A DNA stretch of 64,000 nucleotides from Mesorhizobium sp. B2-3-4. GTDB lineage: Bacteria > Pseudomonadota > Alphaproteobacteria > Rhizobiales > Rhizobiaceae. The position numbers and the translations under genes are program-made. Of this stretch, positions 61,227 through 64,000 are shown piece by piece. Positions within the stretch are counted from its first letter, which is position 1. The number at the start of each line of letters is the position of its first letter. The notes under the pieces were generated by a model that saw only the letters and a program-made list of their open reading frames with translations, had not been told where the DNA came from and ran no database searches. The stretch spans positions 124,001 through 188,000 of the forward strand of contig NZ_VFVY01000002.1 in the NCBI RefSeq assembly GCF_006442315.1, read 5' to 3'.

Positions 61227-61318
61227 CTTTCCGCGTTGCGCGTTGCCGGTGCGGCGTTGATCCGGCAGACTTCGGCGTGCGCCAAACCGGTGCAATCAGC
61301 GCAAGAAGGAGAGCTCTC

Positions 61319-62008
61319 ATGACATCCAATGTCGCCGTCATTGCCGGGGTGGGCTCCGGATTGAGCGCCTCGCTCGCGCGTCTTCTCGCCAGGGAAGGGT
61401 TCCAGATCGTCCTGGCCGCCCGCAACATCGACAAGCTCAGCGCCCTGCAAGCGGAAACCGGCGCGCAGGCCGTGGCGACGGATGTTTCGGATCCGGCCTC
61501 GGTGGAGCACCTGTTCGAAGTTTCCGACAAGGCCGGTCCGCTTTCCCTGGTGGTTTTCAACGCCAGCGGCCGCGCCCGCGGTCCGATAGCTGAGCTTGAT
61601 CCCGAGGCGGTCCGGCAGGCGCTGCTGGTCGGCGCCTATGGCGGGTTCCTGGTCGGCCAGCAGGCGGCCCGACGGCTCGTCGCCCGAGGAACAGGGTCGA
61701 TCCTCTTCACCGGTGCGACGGCAAGCGTGAAGGGGTTCGCCGGGTCCGCCGGTTTTGCGATGCCCAAATTCGGATTGCGCGGACTGGCGCAGTCCATGGC
61801 CCGCGAACTGGCGCCCAAGAACGTCCACGTCGCGCATTTCATCATCGACGGCGCCATTGCCTCGACCGTTTCCGGCCAGGAGTCCGATCCGCAGGATCGC
61901 CGGCTGTCGCCGGACGCGATCGCCGAGGCCTATCTCGCCATCCACCGCCAGCACCGCAGCGCGTGGACCTGGGAGATGGAGCTCAGGCCTTGGGTGGAGA
62001 CCTTCTGA
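61319..62008 (+). CDS. SDR-like oxidoreductase with Phe at the catalytic Tyr position
   Basis: The 229-residue SDR has a nucleotide-binding motif IAGVGSGLSASLARLLA near residues 8-24 and LVVFNASG at the usual NNAG position. The active-site block reads FAMPK (residues 146-150): Phe146 replaces the catalytic tyrosine and Lys150 is kept. A recognisable SDR subgroup has this change, so it may be a reductase with altered chemistry or a non-catalytic binder. ATG 61319 follows AAGGAGAGCTCTC. It stands alone, after the terminator at 61195. Confidence 0.82.
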   Translation: MTSNVAVIAGVGSGLSASLARLLAREGFQIVLAARNIDKLSALQAETGAQAVATDVSDPASVEHLFEVSDKAGPLSLVVFNASGRARGPIAELDPEAVRQALLVGAYGGFLVGQQAARRLVARGTGSILFTGATASVKGFAGSAGFAMPKFGLRGLAQSMARELAPKNVHVAHFIIDGAIASTVSGQESDPQDRRLSPDAIAEAYLAIHRQHRSAWTWEMELRPWVETF

Positions 62009-62421
62009 TCTGGGATTGGCTTGATGATCGATGCGACTTGTGCATGGCTCATATGCACGTCCTCGAGGAGAGTCGACATCGCATGAGGATATCACTATAT
62101 AGCGGCGGCCTCGATGACTGATGCTCGCAAACGGCAAGGTCGTCAGGCAGCTGTTACAACAGCCAGTGAGACGCAAACGGACTGAAAGCCGTAAGAAGCA
62201 AGTAGAAGCAGCCTCTCTCCGCGGGATAGAATTCCCGTAACGGTATCAGTCTCTTAGAATCAGAAAATGTTCCCCAATCTTCGATTTTCTCCGGCTCTGT
62301 GGACCTTGGACGACGTCGGCTTGCGAGCCGAGGGCGACTCGGCTCGAATGGGGACATGCATTCTTCGCGGGATGCCGAATCTTGTGATTACCAACCGGCT
62401 TTGCCGCCAGGGAAAAGCAGT
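62009..62421. other. 413-bp intergenic region with a hairpin
   Basis: I see no gene here. A hairpin CGAGCCGA (62324-62331) and TCGGCTCG (62339-62346), loop of 7 bases, lies about 75 bp before the DUF768 gene. AT-rich patches (for example ACTATATAG near 62091-62099) could be promoter elements. No tRNA-like fold or repeated motif is evident. Confidence 0.4.
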
Positions 62422-62673
62422 ATGAGTGAACATGCGATCGAGTTCTTGCGGGGATGGATCGGCGAAAAGGTCCATTGCCAGTCCCACGCCAGGATCGAAA
62501 AGCAGGCCGAGACGCTGGCCCGCGAATGCGCGGCCAAGGCGGCTGAAGTCGGCATACCGCTGGAGGACATCCAGGAGGAAGTCGGCGACATCCAGGAATT
62601 GATCGCTTCGCGCCTCGAGGAAGCCGCGGAGGCCGACGAAAACCAGCAGGCCTCCGCCAAGGCCGCGGAATAG
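62422..62673 (+). CDS. DUF768-type small protein (Mesorhizobium lineage)
   Basis: The 83-residue, acidic, alanine- and glutamate-rich protein starts MSEHAIEFLRGWIGEKVHCQ, as I recall for DUF768 proteins that occur in many copies in Mesorhizobium. The C-terminal half (DIQEEVGDIQELIASRLEEA) should form a helix or coiled coil. ATG 62422 is preceded by AGGGAAAAGCAG; a longer in-frame stretch upstream to 62299 is unlikely. No function is known. A terminator follows at 62703. Confidence 0.75.
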   Translation: MSEHAIEFLRGWIGEKVHCQSHARIEKQAETLARECAAKAAEVGIPLEDIQEEVGDIQELIASRLEEAAEADENQQASAKAAE

Positions 62674-62702
62674 ATTTTTCGAGGGACAATCCTGTCTGAA
62701 TG

Positions 62703-62726
62703 CGCGGGCCGTTCGGCCCGCGTTTT
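62703..62726 (+). terminator. Rho-independent terminator after the DUF768 gene
   Basis: CGCGGGCC (62703-62710) and GGCCCGCG (62715-62722) form a perfect 8-bp stem with a 4-base loop, followed by TTTTCGTTT. It lies 30 bp after the DUF768 stop and just before the convergent P1-peptidase stop. Confidence 0.8.
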
Positions 62727-62730
62727 CGTT

Positions 62731-63849
62731 TCAGCCGAACCTGTCTTTCAGCCACGCCTTCGGCAGCGCCGGCACGAAATTGCCGTCGCGCCCTGTCATG
62801 TCTTCATTGGCGACCAGGGCATTGAGGATCGATTCCTCCACCGTCTGGATCACCGCATCGAAGAACGGGTCGATATCCACGTCGGGAATGAAGTCGGCAT
62901 TGGCGATGCGGCCGGACGGCGCGAGGGCTGCGGCGGGATTGGCCGTCGAGAAGGCGAGAAAGATATCGCCCGAACTGTGGTAGCCGAAGCCACCCGTCAT
63001 GGCGACGCCGAGCGGCACGCGGCGGGCCAGCCGCTTCATCTGATGCGGCAGGAACGGCGCATCGGTGGCGATGATGGCGATGATCGAGCCCTTTTCCGCG
63101 CGTAAGGTGGCTTCGCGGATCGCCGGCTCGGTGAGTTCGGATTCGACGCGCAGGCCGCGAATGGTGAAATTGTGCCGCTTGCCGAAATTCGATTGCACGA
63201 AGGCGCCGACCGTATAGGCGCGCCCTTGCCATGCGACGATCCGTGACGCGGTGCCGGATCCGGCCTTGAAGCCGAAGGTGATCATGCCGGTGCCGCCACC
63301 GACGCTACCCTCCTCGATCGCGCCGCTGCCCGCGCCGTCGAGCGCCTGGGCAACATGCTCGAAGCCGACATGATGGCCGTTGATGTCGTTGAGGAAACCG
63401 TCATAGGTCTCCGCCGCCACCGGCAGACCCCAGGCGCTGTCGATAGCCGCCGGCAGTTCGCGCTGCATCCAGCGCAACGTGCCGTCGCGCGTGACGCCGC
63501 AGGAATGCGTGTTGGTAATGGTGATCGGAAAATTGAAGGCGCCGGTTTCCTCGATGATATGCGTGCCGGTCAGCTCGCCATTGCCGTTCTGGCTGAAGAC
63601 GCCGGCAAAGACCGGCGTCGCCAATTCCGGGCGCGGCCTGGGCAAAATGGCGGTGACGCCGGTGCGCACCGGTCCCTCGCCGACCACGAGCGGACCGTCG
63701 CCCGAGATCAGCGTCGCATAGCCGACGGCGACGCCGGCCACGTCGGTGATGGCGTTGAAGGGCCCGGGCGTCCCGTCGAAGGCGATTGCGAGGCTTCGCG
63801 CGCGTGGCTTGCCGGATGGCGTTGCCAGATGGTGCGGATTGTCGGTCAT
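62731..63849 (-). CDS. P1-family peptidase (DmpA/beta-aminopeptidase-like)
   Basis: The 372-residue protein has the P1 family layout: FNAITDVAGVAVGYATLISG near 31, SVGGGTGMITFGFKAG near 182, and GGFGYHSSGDIFLAF near 287, where the self-processing serine is expected (Ser292/293, Ser-Gly-Asp). Relatives are Ntn-type hydrolases that cut themselves into two chains and then release N-terminal residues, including D- or beta-amino acids. No signal peptide is seen, so it should be cytoplasmic. It is transcribed from the right and convergent with the DUF768 gene; its gene follows the xseA tail by three bases. Confidence 0.88.
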   Translation of the reverse strand: MTDNPHHLATPSGKPRARSLAIAFDGTPGPFNAITDVAGVAVGYATLISGDGPLVVGEGPVRTGVTAILPRPRPELATPVFAGVFSQNGNGELTGTHIIEETGAFNFPITITNTHSCGVTRDGTLRWMQRELPAAIDSAWGLPVAAETYDGFLNDINGHHVGFEHVAQALDGAGSGAIEEGSVGGGTGMITFGFKAGSGTASRIVAWQGRAYTVGAFVQSNFGKRHNFTIRGLRVESELTEPAIREATLRAEKGSIIAIIATDAPFLPHQMKRLARRVPLGVAMTGGFGYHSSGDIFLAFSTANPAAALAPSGRIANADFIPDVDIDPFFDAVIQTVEESILNALVANEDMTGRDGNFVPALPKAWLKDRFG

Positions 63850-63852
63850 GCT

Positions 63853-64000
63853 TTAGAACAATGATCCCTGATTGCCGGGTTCCTTCGTCTTGGCAACTAG
63901 GGCCTTGGCCGCAGGCTTGACAGCAGGCTTCGGTCGCGCCGCGCCGCTGGTTGCCACCGCGTCCGCGGTGCCGTCGGCGAACTCCAGCGAAAGCGTCATC
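63853..64000 (-). CDS. xseA: Probable exodeoxyribonuclease VII large subunit (XseA), C-terminal tail
   Basis: Only the last 48 or so codons are in the window; the gene continues past the right edge. The visible protein reads MTLSLEFADGTADAV, then a proline/alanine/lysine-rich linker and the ending EPGNQGSLF. Rhizobial XseA proteins end this way, which is the basis for the name. Its stop TAA lies at 63853-63855, three bases before the start of the P1-peptidase gene read in the same direction. Without the catalytic core this identification stays moderate. Confidence 0.55.
   Translation of the reverse strand, partial: MTLSLEFADGTADAVATSGAARPKPAVKPAAKALVAKTKEPGNQGSLF

Noticed and set aside
1..64000. 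CRISPR arrays, insertion sequences, tRNA or rRNA genes, phage genes
   Set aside because: I saw no regularly spaced repeats, transposase genes, tRNA-like folds or phage structural genes; repeats found are single operator-type palindromes or hairpins.

Overview
The window is a GC-rich, densely coded stretch of an alphaproteobacterial (rhizobial) chromosome, most likely Mesorhizobium or a close relative. The evidence is the base composition, the many overlapping stop/start codons, the large number of ABC importers with FadR/GntR, IclR and RpiR regulators, and a small DUF768-type protein (62422-62673), a family I associate with Mesorhizobium. I see no tRNA, rRNA, insertion sequence, prophage or CRISPR array. 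Most of the window is a row of self-contained catabolic cassettes, each with its own transporter and regulator.

Layout. (1) 1-8293: a CUT1-type sugar ABC importer (ATPase cut by the left edge, two permeases, binding protein), an SDR and a FadR-type regulator, divergent from an enolase-superfamily dehydratase, two unrecognised proteins and a second SDR. A 41-bp near-palindrome lies between the two halves. (2) 8341-9663: an MHS-type MFS transporter. (3) 9866-16752: cyoABCD quinol oxidase, SURF1, and a RegB/RegA (ActS/ActR)-like redox two-component pair in one overlapping operon. (4) 16874-19633: small housekeeping genes (DUF763, KTSC, GFA, AlkB-like). (5) 19658-24365: a hexuronate-type cassette with two divergent mannonate dehydratase homologues, an SDR, an RraA-like protein and a FadR-type regulator. 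(6) 24485-36579: IclR regulator, a binding-protein homologue without a signal peptide, a CUT2 sugar importer, an SDR, a CaiB-type CoA-transferase, an enoyl-CoA hydratase, a fused IpdAB/glutaconate-CoA-transferase-like gene broken by an in-frame TAG, and an SMP-30 lactonase. (7) 36727-39455: an FAD oxidoreductase, then an ECF41 sigma factor with its CMD/AhpD-like partner and a matching promoter. (8) 39547-47000: NanR-like regulator, Dpp-type ABC importer and an N-acetylneuraminate-lyase-like aldolase. (9) 47013-61031: RpiR regulator with isochorismatase-like hydrolase, glutamine-synthetase homologue, N-formylglutamate amidohydrolase homologue and class III aminotransferase, divergent from an FAD oxidase, a Liv-type ABC importer, a PaiB-like protein, an ornithine cyclodeaminase homologue and a 2-oxoglutarate oxygenase. 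(10) 61319-64000: an SDR, the DUF768 protein, a DmpA-like P1 peptidase and the tail of a probable xseA.

Three parts deserve most attention. Region 6 pairs a sugar-type importer with CoA-dependent enzymes, two of which seem to lack the expected catalytic carboxylate. Region 9 looks like a gamma-glutamylation (Puu-like) pathway for an unknown amine or amino acid. Region 8 looks like a Dpp-type sialic-acid route. Substrates are inferred from gene content only; none can be read from the sequence.
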